Below, in pieces: positions 1 to 7,958 of a stretch of DNA of 33,182 nucleotides (position 1 is the first letter of the stretch; each line of letters starts with the position of its first letter). Made by a program: the position numbers and the translations under genes. The notes below the pieces were generated by a model. It did not search any database. It had not been told where the DNA came from and worked only from the letters and a program-made list of their open reading frames with translations. The stretch is taken from NCBI RefSeq assembly GCF_000469385.1, contig NZ_KI271302.1, forward strand, positions 1 through 33,182, written 5' to 3'. The DNA is from Leptotrichia sp. oral taxon 879 str. F0557 (GTDB lineage: Bacteria > Fusobacteriota > Fusobacteriia > Fusobacteriales > Leptotrichiaceae).

Positions 1-257
1 CTAGCCAGCAGCATCCCAATCAATACCGCCATAATAATTCTCGGAAACCTCACATCAATTATTATTGATTTCATCGATTCATCCCTCATTTTCCCGCCTA
101 AAAAACTTCTAAATATATCTTTTACCGAAATATTCACAGTTCCTATTTTCAAAGACAAAAATGCTATTACAATTATAAAAATTATTAATACCAAATATAT
201 TTTCCACATATTTTTATCAATTTTTATATATTTCTTTTTCTTATTTTGAATTTTCAT
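1..257 (-). CDS. FecCD-family iron/siderophore ABC transporter permease, N-terminal part (runs off the left edge)
   Basis: Only the first 85 codons are inside the window. The product begins with a lysine-rich cytoplasmic stretch (MKIQNKKKKY), then one hydrophobic helix (about residues 20-36, YLVLIIFIIVIAFLSL). It then reads VRFPRIIMAVLIGMLLA, the start of helix 2 that in BtuC/FhuB/FecCD permeases carries the motif R-L/F-P-R. Such permeases form the membrane channel that moves ferric siderophores, heme or cobalamin from the periplasm to the cytoplasm. An in-frame TAA lies two codons before the ATG, so this is the earliest possible start, although the ribosome site (AAGGA about 15 bases upstream) is weak. 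It follows a TonB-dependent receptor gene on the same strand, but a terminator hairpin and a repeat lie between them. The substrate cannot be told from this fragment. Confidence 0.85.
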   Translation of the reverse strand, partial: MKIQNKKKKYIKIDKNMWKIYLVLIIFIIVIAFLSLKIGTVNISVKDIFRSFLGGKMRDESMKSIIIDVRFPRIIMAVLIGMLLA

Positions 258-364
258 ATTTTACTTTAATCCTTGTCCATAAGTTAAAAATTTTTATAAA
301 TATTTTTTCTATAAACAAAATTAATCATACTTTTATTATAATAACAACTATTGCAATACAAACT

Positions 365-450
365 AATTTCCAAGCGAAATTGTAAGGGCATGGCGTCTGA
401 TGCCCTTACGTTAAAAAAAAATTATAAATATAAACGAAAAAATAATTATT
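365..450. repeat. Hairpin repeat family A, copy 1 (short form)
   Basis: The core at 382-409 is a perfect 10-bp inverted repeat (GTAAGGGCAT and ATGCCCTTAC) around the 8-base loop GGCGTCTG. It is preceded at 365 by AATTTCCAAGC and followed by an A-rich tail. Both flanks match the copy at 17.5-17.8 kb, but the roughly 130 bases between left flank and hairpin in that copy are missing here, so this looks like an internally deleted derivative. Neither strand has a T-run directly after the hairpin, so it is not a standard terminator. Confidence 0.8.
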
Positions 451-509
451 AACTAAAATATTTTAAAACTTAGTACAATAATTTATATAAAAAATTTATT
501 TATAAAATA

Positions 510-542
510 CAGCCAAACAACTTTATAACAATTGTTTGACTG
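510..542 (-). terminator. Terminator of the TonB receptor gene
   Basis: Read on the minus strand this is an 11-bp stem (CAGTCAAACAA with TTGTTTGGCTG, one G-T pair) and an 11-base loop, followed by TATTTTATAAAT. It lies 26 bases past the receptor stop codon. Confidence 0.75.
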
Positions 543-567
543 CCACTTTCCATATTTAAAATTATTT

Positions 568-2559
568 TTAGAAGTTATAACTTACACCAACATAGTATGT
601 TCTTTCAGCTTCTGGGATATATGAATCTCCGTTTTTATATCTGTAATATTTTTTACCAAATACGTTTTTAACTCCTGCTTGCACCCCTAAACCTGTTTTA
701 TGAGCATAACTTACTCCTAAATCTGTTGTAGAATAACCTTTTATTTTTTCATAGTTTCCATCTACAGAATTTGAGAAGTAATTGAGGTCAGCTGTTAGGT
801 TTAGTCCTGTCAATACTTCATAATTAGCTCCTAAAGTTGCTTTTGTTTTTGATACATAAGGTATTTTTTTGTTTTTATCTGCACCTTTGCTAATTTTTGC
901 ATCCACATAAGAAACTGATTCATTTACTCTAAATGTTCCAAAATATTGCTCTGCAAATAGTTCTACACCTTTTCTTTCTGTTTTCTGTAAGTTTTTATAT
1001 GTCCAGTTTAATCCATGTCCGCTTGGCATATCAATTAAAATTTCATCATTTTTATTAGTATAGAATCCTGTCAAACTTACAAATGAAGGTCCTATCATAT
1101 CTTTTATACCAATTTCATAAGTATCGTATTTTTCAGATTTCAGATTGTTTAGCACATATCCTCTTGTAATTGATTTATCAACCATTTCTGTTGGACTTGG
1201 AGATCTGTATCCTCTTTCATATTTTGCATAAACATTTCCCGTATCAGAATATTTAAAATTTAATCCTGTTTCATAAGCATTGTTACTCTTTTTAGTGTTT
1301 TTATTTATAACATTTCTTCCATCTGTTCTGTGAATATCGTAATCAGCATGTTCGTATCTATAACCCAAAGTTCCTTCAAGCTTGTCTGTAAAAGAATGTC
1401 TTCCTTGAACAAATGCTGAATGAGTATTTTTTTGCAAATCAATGTCTATAGTAGATGTTGGGAATAATCTTCTGTTTCTCATATACATTGCACCATAAGA
1501 ACTTCTGTTTGAATTATTTTTTATATATTCATATCCAAAGATTACATTTCCTAAACCATAGTTATATTTACCTTTTAAGTCAACTCCAGTTTTTCTATCT
1601 TTAAACTGTCCATCAGTCTTATGAGTCATTCTTCCAGCTGGAGCTTCCTGATCATAATCTCTAATTGTTTTCTGATTGTATCCTAACAATGAGAAAGTTA
1701 AATTGTCAGTAGGCTTAATTTCATAATTTAGGCTGTATTCTGTTCTATCCAAATCAGATTCTGTCAAAGTTGTTCCTGTCTGTTTTCTATCTTTATTTAA
1801 CTGTGCTTTAGTTATACCGTCAGATTCTTTTGATTCTTCCTTGTATCTTGTGGCTTTAAATCTTAATGTTTGATTATCAGCGATGTTATATGTAAATCCA
1901 CCTCTTAAATTCTCACCATCTCTTTTGTCCCCGCGTCTATACCCATTTCCATTAACATTTTCGTATGCTAAATCTAACAAGAAATTATCTGCAAATTTTA
2001 TGCTTGTTCCAAATCCAAATTTATTTGTATCAAATGAGCTGTTTTGATAATAAATCTTATTTTTTACAGGCTCTTCCTGAGTTTTCTTTGTAATTACATT
2101 AATTACTCCACCAGCAGTTCCTCCGCCGTAAAGTACAGTCCCTCCACCATTAATAATTTCTATTTTTTCAATATCTTCAACTGAAATTGAATTTAGAGGT
2201 AAAATTGCATGTGACATATCAAGTATGTTTAAAGGAGACCCATCCACAAGAACTTTTACATTTTTAGCAGCTCCCTGAACTCCCTGTCCTCTTACATCAA
2301 CAATATATCCAAATCCATTATTAACAAAGTTTACACCAGGTGTACGTTTTAATATTTCTTCGATAGTGTTATATCCTTTATTGTGTATATCCTGAGCTGT
2401 TACAATTGTAGTATTCTTAATTTGATTACTTTGCACATCATCAAATCCCGTGGCTGTTACTACTGATTCTTCCAATTTTACATTAAATGTGTCATTATCA
2501 TCTCCAAATGCCATCATTCCAACTACAATAAGACTTAAAATCGCTAATTTTTTTAACAT
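568..2559 (-). CDS. TonB-dependent outer-membrane receptor (siderophore/heme/cobalamin type)
   Basis: This 663-residue protein imports a large ligand across the outer membrane using energy from TonB. A signal peptide (about residues 1-19, MLKKLAILSLIVVGMMAFG) is followed by a TonB-box-like segment ESVVTATGF near residue 31. The plug domain (about 45-160) shows the typical runs IEEILKRTPGV, VLVDGSPLN and IEIINGGGTVLYG...GGVINVITK. The rest is rich in alternating aromatic strands of a 22-strand barrel and ends YYVGVSYNF, with the terminal Phe that the Bam machinery recognises. The start has an ideal ribosome site, AGGAGG, 5 bases upstream. A strong promoter lies about 80 bases upstream and a terminator follows. 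The neighbouring FecCD-type permease supports iron or corrinoid uptake. No cobalamin riboswitch is apparent in the roughly 70-base leader, which slightly favours a siderophore or heme ligand. Confidence 0.93.
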   Translation of the reverse strand: MLKKLAILSLIVVGMMAFGDDNDTFNVKLEESVVTATGFDDVQSNQIKNTTIVTAQDIHNKGYNTIEEILKRTPGVNFVNNGFGYIVDVRGQGVQGAAKNVKVLVDGSPLNILDMSHAILPLNSISVEDIEKIEIINGGGTVLYGGGTAGGVINVITKKTQEEPVKNKIYYQNSSFDTNKFGFGTSIKFADNFLLDLAYENVNGNGYRRGDKRDGENLRGGFTYNIADNQTLRFKATRYKEESKESDGITKAQLNKDRKQTGTTLTESDLDRTEYSLNYEIKPTDNLTFSLLGYNQKTIRDYDQEAPAGRMTHKTDGQFKDRKTGVDLKGKYNYGLGNVIFGYEYIKNNSNRSSYGAMYMRNRRLFPTSTIDIDLQKNTHSAFVQGRHSFTDKLEGTLGYRYEHADYDIHRTDGRNVINKNTKKSNNAYETGLNFKYSDTGNVYAKYERGYRSPSPTEMVDKSITRGYVLNNLKSEKYDTYEIGIKDMIGPSFVSLTGFYTNKNDEILIDMPSGHGLNWTYKNLQKTERKGVELFAEQYFGTFRVNESVSYVDAKISKGADKNKKIPYVSKTKATLGANYEVLTGLNLTADLNYFSNSVDGNYEKIKGYSTTDLGVSYAHKTGLGVQAGVKNVFGKKYYRYKNGDSYIPEAERTYYVGVSYNF

Positions 2560-2637
2560 GTTTTCCTCCTCATTCCTATGTATTAAATTCTTTAATTTCA
2601 GTTAATTTTTCTCCAAAAATACTTTGATTATAAAAAT

Positions 2638-2666
2638 ATTTTACTACATAAATTTATAGTTGTCAA
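2638..2666 (-). promoter_or_regulatory. Promoter of the TonB receptor gene
   Basis: On the minus strand a perfect -35 TTGACA (2661-2666), a 17-base spacer and -10 TAAAAT (2638-2643) are present, giving a leader of about 70 bases. I looked for a Fur-box-like dyad overlapping it and could not distinguish one from the AT-rich background. Confidence 0.75.
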
Positions 2667-2810
2667 TGTTTTTTTTAATTTATAATTTTAAGAAATACGA
2701 TATTAAGAGAGTTGTTTTACACTTCCAGGAATTTAAACTATTAAGAATTGTTAAAAAAATTTGTTACAAATCAAACTGGGATTTCCAGTATTTTTTATTA
2801 TAATCTAAAT

Positions 2811-2855
2811 TAAAAAGTATCCGAATGACTTTATTTTCATCAAACAGATACTTTT
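2811..2855 (-). terminator. Terminator of the DUF438 protein gene
   Basis: On the minus strand the arms AAAAGTATCTG and CGGATACTTTT (one G-T pair) enclose a loop of about 21 bases, followed by a short T-run. It lies about 30 bases past the stop codon at 2885. Confidence 0.65.
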
Positions 2856-2884
2856 ATTTTCTTTATGTTTATTAATTTCAAAAT

Positions 2885-4489
2885 TTATTTATTTTTATTT
2901 TCTTCTTCATCAATTTTAGCCTCAATCATCATAATCAAATAATCAAGTTCCAATTCCCCTCGCATTGCAATCATTTGAAGAGTCGCTATTTTAGACATCA
3001 TCATATATTGAACAGGATCTAAAAGACGTTTATATTCTGGAGAAATTAATGGCATATATTCTTTAATATACGGATATTTTTTAACAATATCGCCTATTAC
3101 AGTTTTTGCAGTCAAATTATATTTGCTTGTAAATACTTCACCAGCTTCTTCTTTTTTTTCATCTTTAGCTTTATTTTCCCAAGTCACAAGTTTTCTTTCA
3201 CCTGTCAAACTTCTAATTCTAGTAACATCCTGCATCATTTCCAGAACACCTTTAAACACGCCATTTTCATCTCTTACAGCCACATAATAAATATAAATGA
3301 ATTTTCCACGCATTTCTAGCCAAAAGTCAATCTCGTCCTGCTCCCCTTTTCTAAAAGCATCTATTATTTCAAGTACCGAACTGACGCTTTCTCTTGGATG
3401 GCAGTTTTTTACATCACGCCCTATAACTCCTGCACTTCTTGGGAAAACTCTATGTTTAGTATCTGTATAGAACTTCACAATTTCATTTTCATCCACAAAA
3501 GACAAGTCCACAGGCATATGCTGAAAAATAAGATTAATCTGTTCAAGCGTTAATTTCCCCTGCTTCACATCAAAAACTTCATTTTCACTATTTTGGCTTC
3601 CCATATTATATTTTGCCATAAGACTTGCAAGGTCATTCATAAAGTTTCCAGCATTTTGATTATTCTGAACACCAGTTTCTGATTTTAGAGTTTCTTCTTT
3701 TACAGACTGGTTACTATTGTCATCTTGTTTTTCTATGTTTTCAGGATAAAATCCAGTTGGTTTATCAATTAGGAAATACCCAATTTCATCATCTCCTGCA
3801 CGCATTTGCTTAAATTCTTCTTCATTAATCATTTTCATCGAAGTCGGAAAAAGTACTTCTTCTTCCTTATGCATGATATCAAGCGTCAATTCCCACACAT
3901 TTTCCTGTTTTTCCAAAAATTCTTCAATTTTATTATTTTCAAGTAATTTATATGCTTCACTTATACTATCTCTCACGTTATTATCAAAGCTCCACATTAT
4001 TCTTGATGGACGGTCAAACCCTTTTTTCTCTAATATTGAAAATAATTGATGCTGTTTTCTTGCAAGATGGGTAGGATTAAATTGAGATAATTTTTCATAA
4101 AGTTCAAGCCATCTGTTCTTTATAAACTTTTTCCCAAACTCTTCTTTCATTTCCGCAATCAGCTTTCTAGCCGCTTCATTTTCCAAAATATACGTATTTA
4201 TGGGATGCCCCTCAGGCAAGTCAAATTCATCCTTCACAATAATATCCTCAAAAAGCCCTAAAACATCATTCATCTTGTCATGAACCGTATTATCATCAAA
4301 TCCAAGTTCCTTAATTTTTTGCTCTGAATAAGCAAATTCGCTTGCAGTCATTTTGTCAAAATTCTCTTTTATTAATTTTTTAGTAGTCTCAAAATCAGTC
4401 TTTCCTTCAATATAATCTTTTTTTATTTGAGTCATTTTCTCAATTTTCTCAAGATCTAATTTTAGATAATTTTTCATATCCTGTGCCAT
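2885..4489 (-). CDS. DUF438 - hemerythrin-like - PAS - DUF1858 protein
   Basis: I see four modules. Residues about 1-70 match DUF438 (LIKENFDKMTASEFAYSEQK). Residues about 90-225 are hemerythrin-like (EGHPINTY, HLARKQHQLF, IMWSFDNNVRDSI, IMHKEEEVLFP). A polar Asn/Gln-rich linker follows (about 255-300). Then comes a PAS domain (about 310-430: HMPVDLSFVDENE, FPRSAGVIGRDVKNCHP, GKFIYIYYVAVRDENG, LEMMQDVTRIR) and a C-terminal DUF1858-like helical domain (about 450-520). Proteins of this design are cytoplasmic and are thought to sense oxygen, nitric oxide or redox state; the signal here is unknown. I place the start at the ATG at 4489: AAGGTGG lies 6 bases before it, whereas the in-frame GTG at 4498 overlaps that site. 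In the hemerythrin motif HxxRKE, as I recall it, the Glu is replaced (HLARKQHQ), so iron binding may differ. It appears to be a single-gene unit with its own terminator. Confidence 0.88.
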   Translation of the reverse strand: MAQDMKNYLKLDLEKIEKMTQIKKDYIEGKTDFETTKKLIKENFDKMTASEFAYSEQKIKELGFDDNTVHDKMNDVLGLFEDIIVKDEFDLPEGHPINTYILENEAARKLIAEMKEEFGKKFIKNRWLELYEKLSQFNPTHLARKQHQLFSILEKKGFDRPSRIMWSFDNNVRDSISEAYKLLENNKIEEFLEKQENVWELTLDIMHKEEEVLFPTSMKMINEEEFKQMRAGDDEIGYFLIDKPTGFYPENIEKQDDNSNQSVKEETLKSETGVQNNQNAGNFMNDLASLMAKYNMGSQNSENEVFDVKQGKLTLEQINLIFQHMPVDLSFVDENEIVKFYTDTKHRVFPRSAGVIGRDVKNCHPRESVSSVLEIIDAFRKGEQDEIDFWLEMRGKFIYIYYVAVRDENGVFKGVLEMMQDVTRIRSLTGERKLVTWENKAKDEKKEEAGEVFTSKYNLTAKTVIGDIVKKYPYIKEYMPLISPEYKRLLDPVQYMMMSKIATLQMIAMRGELELDYLIMMIEAKIDEEENKNK

Positions 4490-4668
4490 AATAACCACCT
4501 TCTATTTTTTATAATCTTTTTTAGCCAAATAAAACTTCTTTGTTAAAATTTTAAAACCAAATTTTATATGATTTTATTGCCTAAATAATATGCACTAGTA
4601 ACATTTTATGCCAAATTTTTAAATTATAGCTATTTTTCTCAACTCTTAGAAATATTTAATTTTGTTAA

Positions 4669-4760
4669 TTTATACTCAAACCTATTTAAAATTAAACTAT
4701 TAAAATTATATAGATTTAGGGTTTGAGTAAAATAGTCATAGCCTTTTAAGTTTGTTTTTA
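4669..4760. repeat. Degenerate repeat family B, copy 1
   Basis: The sequence starts ATTTATACTCAAACCTA and reads on as TTTAAAATTAAA. An inverted arm, TAGGGTTTGAGT, at 4717-4728 could pair with ACTCAAACCTA at 4674-4684. The same order of words (ATTTATACTCAA-CCTA, TTAAAATTAAA, then ATAGCCT) recurs at 18913-19010. A further partial direct copy, CTCAAACCTATTTTAA, is at 4806-4821. The function is unknown. Confidence 0.5.
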
Positions 4761-4832
4761 AAGCAGTTTTACTATAACATAAAAAAGTTCAATTATATTT
4801 TGATTCTCAAACCTATTTTAACATATTTTCAT

Positions 4833-4862
4833 AAAAAAAAGTGTGATAAACAACACACTTTT
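4833..4862 (-). terminator. Terminator of the metE-like gene
   Basis: A 9-bp perfect stem (AAAAGTGTG and CACACTTTT) with an 8-base loop runs into eight T's on the minus strand, 22 bases past the stop codon. An almost identical stem with a loop of the same length occurs at 7255-7280. Confidence 0.9.
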
Positions 4863-4884
4863 ATAAATATAAATCAAATTATTA

Positions 4885-6030
4885 TTAATTTTCTCCCCAT
4901 ACTTCATCTGCAATTTCCTTAATAAATCTAAGTTTTGCCCATTGCTCCTCTTCTGTAAGCTTATTTCCTTCTTCTGTCGAAGCAAATCCACACTGCGGAC
5001 TCAAATAAAGCCTGTCGAGCGGCACATATTTTGAAGCCTCTTTTATACGTGCAATTACACTTTCCTTTTCTTCCAATGTTGGATTTTTAGAAGTTATTAA
5101 TCCTAAAACAACTTTTTTATCTCCAGAAACTTTTGCAAGTGATTCAAAAGTACCTGCTCTTTCTGTGTCAAATTCCAAATAATAGGCATTTACATCTTCT
5201 TTGCCAAAAAGCTCATCTGCAATTTTGTCATATCCGCCTTTCCCAAACCAAGTAGAAGCATAATTTCCACGGCAAACATGCGTATTAATTACCAAATCTT
5301 CTGGATTATTTTGAAATACCCTGTTGTTTATATTTAGAAATTTTTCTGCAAATTCTTGCCTAATAATTTCTTTATCCCTATCACTTTTTTCAATAAACGA
5401 AGCAATAAAGTCATCGTCTACAAGACAACCCCAAGTACAGTCATCAATTTGCAAAGTTCTAAGTCCTTCGTTATACAAGTCATTTATAACAGTTTTGTAG
5501 GCACTGACAATGTCGTCTTCCAATCCTATAAAATCAGGATAAACTTTAAGAAGTGCCGCCACATGCTTGTCTTCCCTTACTAATTCTGCATAAAATTGTG
5601 CTGGAGCAGGTATCGTAAATCTAGCTTCCACACCTTTTTTATCTTTTACTAAATCTCGCAAAAATGTATAATGTTTCACAAATGGATGATTTTCCCCACT
5701 AATTTTTCCAGTAACAATCGCAGTATCATCACGGGTAACAACACCATTAAATTCATAACCTTTATCAGCATGCACATGCCCAATTCCATTGAATCCCCAG
5801 AAAAAGTCCAAATGCCAGTAACTACGTCTAAATTCCCCATCTGTAACACTTGTATATCCTAATTCAATTTGCTTATCCACAATTTTTCTAATTTCTTCAT
5901 CCTCAACTTTTTCCAATTCTTTCTTGTCAATTTTTCCCTTTTCAAAATCATTTCTAGCTTTTTTTAGTTTCTCAGTTCTCAAAAAACTTCCTACAGTATC
6001 GTGTCTATGAGGTGCATTTATTGTACACAT
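4885..6030 (-). CDS. MetE-like cobalamin-independent methionine synthase, catalytic domain only (YxjG/YxjH type)
   Basis: The 381-residue product matches the C-terminal zinc barrel of MetE, as in the short YxjG/YxjH proteins of Bacillus; the N-terminal MetE domain is absent. All expected zinc ligands are visible: H251 and C253 (INTHVCRG), E286 (YYLEFDTE) and C347 (LSPQCGF). The folate and homocysteine pocket motifs IDDCTW (196) and VTDGEFRR (62-69) are also present. Members transfer a methyl group to homocysteine; for the short forms the methyl donor is less certain. A strong promoter lies 39 bases upstream, the ribosome site is AAGGGAG, and a terminator follows. A LysR regulator gene lies immediately upstream on the same strand and could control it. 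I see no room for a SAM or T-box riboswitch between promoter and start. Confidence 0.9.
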   Translation of the reverse strand: MCTINAPHRHDTVGSFLRTEKLKKARNDFEKGKIDKKELEKVEDEEIRKIVDKQIELGYTSVTDGEFRRSYWHLDFFWGFNGIGHVHADKGYEFNGVVTRDDTAIVTGKISGENHPFVKHYTFLRDLVKDKKGVEARFTIPAPAQFYAELVREDKHVAALLKVYPDFIGLEDDIVSAYKTVINDLYNEGLRTLQIDDCTWGCLVDDDFIASFIEKSDRDKEIIRQEFAEKFLNINNRVFQNNPEDLVINTHVCRGNYASTWFGKGGYDKIADELFGKEDVNAYYLEFDTERAGTFESLAKVSGDKKVVLGLITSKNPTLEEKESVIARIKEASKYVPLDRLYLSPQCGFASTEEGNKLTEEEQWAKLRFIKEIADEVWGEN

Positions 6031-6068
6031 ATTATCAACTCCCTTATTTGTTATTATTTTATGAAGTT

Positions 6069-6097
6069 ATTATATACAAATATGTGCTTTCTGTAAA
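6069..6097 (-). promoter_or_regulatory. Promoter of the metE-like gene
   Basis: On the minus strand, -35 TTTACA (6092-6097), a 17-base spacer and -10 TATAAT (6069-6074) lie in the 122-base gap between lysR and the metE-like gene. The AT-rich bases just upstream (6098-6152) are where a LysR activator would be expected to bind, but no clear T-N11-A dyad stands out. Confidence 0.8.
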
Positions 6098-6152
6098 ATA
6101 CATTTATTTTTTAGTTTATTATAACTTTTATTTATATCGATATTCTTTAATC

Positions 6153-7067
6153 TTATGGAATTTCTGTATATTTCAAATGCTCCTTCAAAGCCTCCACATA
6201 AACTTTCCCATAAACACTCAGTTCAATATTTTTTTGCATTATAATTCCAACTTTCATATATTCGTCCACTTCCAGCGGTTTTGCAATAATATTTTCTCCA
6301 TTTAGCTCTTTACTAATTATTCCTGTACTCACAGTATATCCGTTAAGCCCAACTGCCAAATTAAACAAAGTCGCCCTGTCCCTCACTTTTATATTTTTAT
6401 CCCTGTCAAGTGTACTCAATATTTCTTCTGAAAAATAAAAAGAGTTATAGTCTCCTTGTTCAAACGACAGATATGGATATTCCTTCAAATCTTCAAGACT
6501 GATGCTTTCCTTTTTTGCTAAAGGATGATTAAAACTAATGAAAACATGTGGCTTTGCAGTAAACAGCTCAATAAATTTCAAGTTATTTCTTTTTATCATT
6601 TTCTCAATTACAGTTTTATTCGCTCCCGAAGTGTATAAAATTCCAATTTCACTTTTTCTCTTGCTTACATCTTCAATTATCTCATTAGTCTGTGTTTCCC
6701 TAAGTGTAAAATCATACTTATTCTCTCCAAATTTCTTAATCACATCCACAAAAGCATTTACCGCAAATGAGTAATGCTGAGTTGATACCGAAAATCTCCG
6801 AGTTATCTTATTTTCTTTTTTATATTCTTCTTCCAACAAATCCGTCTGTTCTAAAACTTGCCTAGCATATCCCAAAAACCTATCTCCTTCAAGTGAAACA
6901 ATTACTCCTTTATTTGTCCTGTTAAAAATCGTTATATTCATCTCATCTTCCAGCTCTTTTATTGCTTTCGTCAATGCCGGCTGTGAAACAAACAGCTCTT
7001 TTGCAGCCTCACTTAATGTCCCTTTTTCAGCGACTGTTACTACATATTTTAGTTGCTGTAATGTCAT
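6153..7067 (-). CDS. LysR-family transcriptional regulator
   Basis: The 304-residue product is the normal length for the family. The N-terminal winged helix-turn-helix (residues 1-60) reads MTLQQLKYVVTVAEKGTLSE then AAKELFVSQPALTKAIKELE. The rest (about 90-295) is a periplasmic-binding-protein-like effector domain with the typical segments EIGILYT, HPLAKKESISLEDLKEYPYL and YTVSTGIISKEL. The gene lies upstream of the metE-like gene in the same direction, with a separate promoter for the latter, so control of methionine or sulfur metabolism (as with MetR/MtaR-type regulators) is a reasonable inference, not something shown by the sequence. The ribosome site GAGGGAG lies about 6 bases before the ATG. 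Confidence 0.92.
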   Translation of the reverse strand: MTLQQLKYVVTVAEKGTLSEAAKELFVSQPALTKAIKELEDEMNITIFNRTNKGVIVSLEGDRFLGYARQVLEQTDLLEEEYKKENKITRRFSVSTQHYSFAVNAFVDVIKKFGENKYDFTLRETQTNEIIEDVSKRKSEIGILYTSGANKTVIEKMIKRNNLKFIELFTAKPHVFISFNHPLAKKESISLEDLKEYPYLSFEQGDYNSFYFSEEILSTLDRDKNIKVRDRATLFNLAVGLNGYTVSTGIISKELNGENIIAKPLEVDEYMKVGIIMQKNIELSVYGKVYVEALKEHLKYTEIP

Positions 7068-7251
7068 TTCCTTCTCCCTCTTTTATTCACATAATCTTCT
7101 TAATATTTCTCCTGCATCTTCTATATTTATTATGTATAACCAATACTATTTCCCATTTAAAGTTTCAAATCTTAAATTAAATAATATTTACACATATTTA
7201 TCAAATACAAATTGTTATCTTTACATACTTTCTATATTTAATTGGTTAAAC

Positions 7252-7280
7252 AAAAAAAGTGTGTTATTTATCACACTTTT
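7252..7280 (-). terminator. Likely terminator of the acpH - exported-protein unit
   Basis: A perfect 9-bp stem (AAAAGTGTG and CACACTTTT) with loop TTATTTAT (plus-strand reading) runs into seven T's on the minus strand. It lies 68 bases beyond the stop codon at 7348 and just upstream of the lysR leader. The stem is identical to that after the metE-like gene. Confidence 0.85.
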
Positions 7281-7347
7281 AATAACTTTTATATAAAAAT
7301 TTTAAAAATATTGAACTTTAAAAACTAATCTATGTAAAGCAAGAATA

Positions 7348-7932
7348 TTATTTAACAACTTGCCATTTATTATCGCTGCCCTTTACAAATTTAACTGTTG
7401 ATGTTGCCAAATTTATTTTCTTAGTTTTTTTCAAATAATCATATTGTAATTTTATATATTTTTCAATATCAACTTCTACTTCATCCTTGCTATTATCAAC
7501 TTTTGTTACATATTTGCTCGCATTATCTCCTAAATACTTATCCAAAGCCTTTTCATCGTATCCTTTTACTAAAAATACAACTTCCCCGTTATTCCCATTT
7601 TCATTCACTTGATACACAGAAACTTCAAATTGTTCAATAAGCATTGTATTCGACTCTTCCCATTGTTTCTTTAATGCTGAATTATTTGCTTTTGCTACAT
7701 ATTTATCCACATCTGGATTTATTGACTTCAACATCTTTCTTGAGCCGTAATTTGATATTTCCTGTAAAGCTTTTGCATAATCTGTTGCAGCTGTTTTCAA
7801 GGAATCATACTTCTTAACTTGTGCAGCCTCTTTTGTAGACGGTGCCGCATTCACTATGTTTGGTACAGCCGCCAATCCTCCTAGAACCATTAATCCCATC
7901 AATATTTTTTTTACTTTCATAAACTTCACCAT
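7348..7932 (-). CDS. Predicted exported protein of unknown function
   Basis: I do not recognise a family. The N-terminus is a clear Sec signal peptide: positive residues (MKVKK), a hydrophobic core (ILMGLMVLGGLAAV) and a cleavage-like site VNAAPS. The mature part of about 160 residues is lysine-rich and soluble, with a helical first half (YDSLKTAATDYAKALQEI) and a strand-rich second half (VVFLVKGYDEKALDKYLG, TVKFVKGSDNKWQVVK). This resembles small periplasmic proteins with a DUF4878- or NTF2-like fold, which is only a guess. The start is ambiguous. The first ATG (7932) has AAGGAG only 1 base away, the next codon is GTG, and an ATG at 7920 gives the cleanest signal peptide (190 residues). It is 26 bases downstream of acpH and probably co-transcribed. 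Confidence 0.75.
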   Translation of the reverse strand: MVKFMKVKKILMGLMVLGGLAAVPNIVNAAPSTKEAAQVKKYDSLKTAATDYAKALQEISNYGSRKMLKSINPDVDKYVAKANNSALKKQWEESNTMLIEQFEVSVYQVNENGNNGEVVFLVKGYDEKALDKYLGDNASKYVTKVDNSKDEVEVDIEKYIKLQYDYLKKTKKINLATSTVKFVKGSDNKWQVVK

Positions 7933-7958
7933 TCTCCTTCTTTCTCCAATTTATAAAA

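Larger units (their letters stand above)
258..567. other. 310-base non-coding gap between TonB receptor and FecCD permease genes
   Basis: No plausible gene is seen. The gap holds the terminator of the receptor gene (510-542) and copy 1 of the hairpin repeat (365-450). The remainder is very AT-rich and should contain the promoter of the permease gene, but I cannot pick one with confidence. Confidence 0.7.
2560..2884. other. 325-base gap upstream of the TonB receptor gene
   Basis: This gap holds the receptor promoter (2638-2666) and the terminator of the upstream gene (2811-2855). A small inverted repeat, ACTGG/CCAGT, lies around 2776-2790 and has a T-run after it on the plus strand, but no plus-strand gene precedes it. 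No gene is seen. Confidence 0.6.
4490..4884. other. Non-coding gap upstream of the DUF438 gene
   Basis: This gap holds a degenerate repeat (family B, 4669-4760, with a partial direct copy at 4806-4821) and the terminator of the metE-like gene (4833-4862). A possible promoter for the DUF438 gene (TTAACA, 17 bases, TAAAAA) lies just upstream of its start but is weak. No gene is seen. Confidence 0.5.

Noticed and set aside
382-409. Core hairpin of repeat copy 1 as a transcription terminator
   Set aside because: No T-run follows on either strand, the same is true of the other two copies, and a proper terminator for the receptor gene already exists at 510-542.
2560-2680. Fur box or cobalamin riboswitch upstream of the TonB receptor gene
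   Set aside because: The leader is only about 70 bases and no conserved riboswitch core or GATAAT-type dyad stands out from AT-rich sequence.
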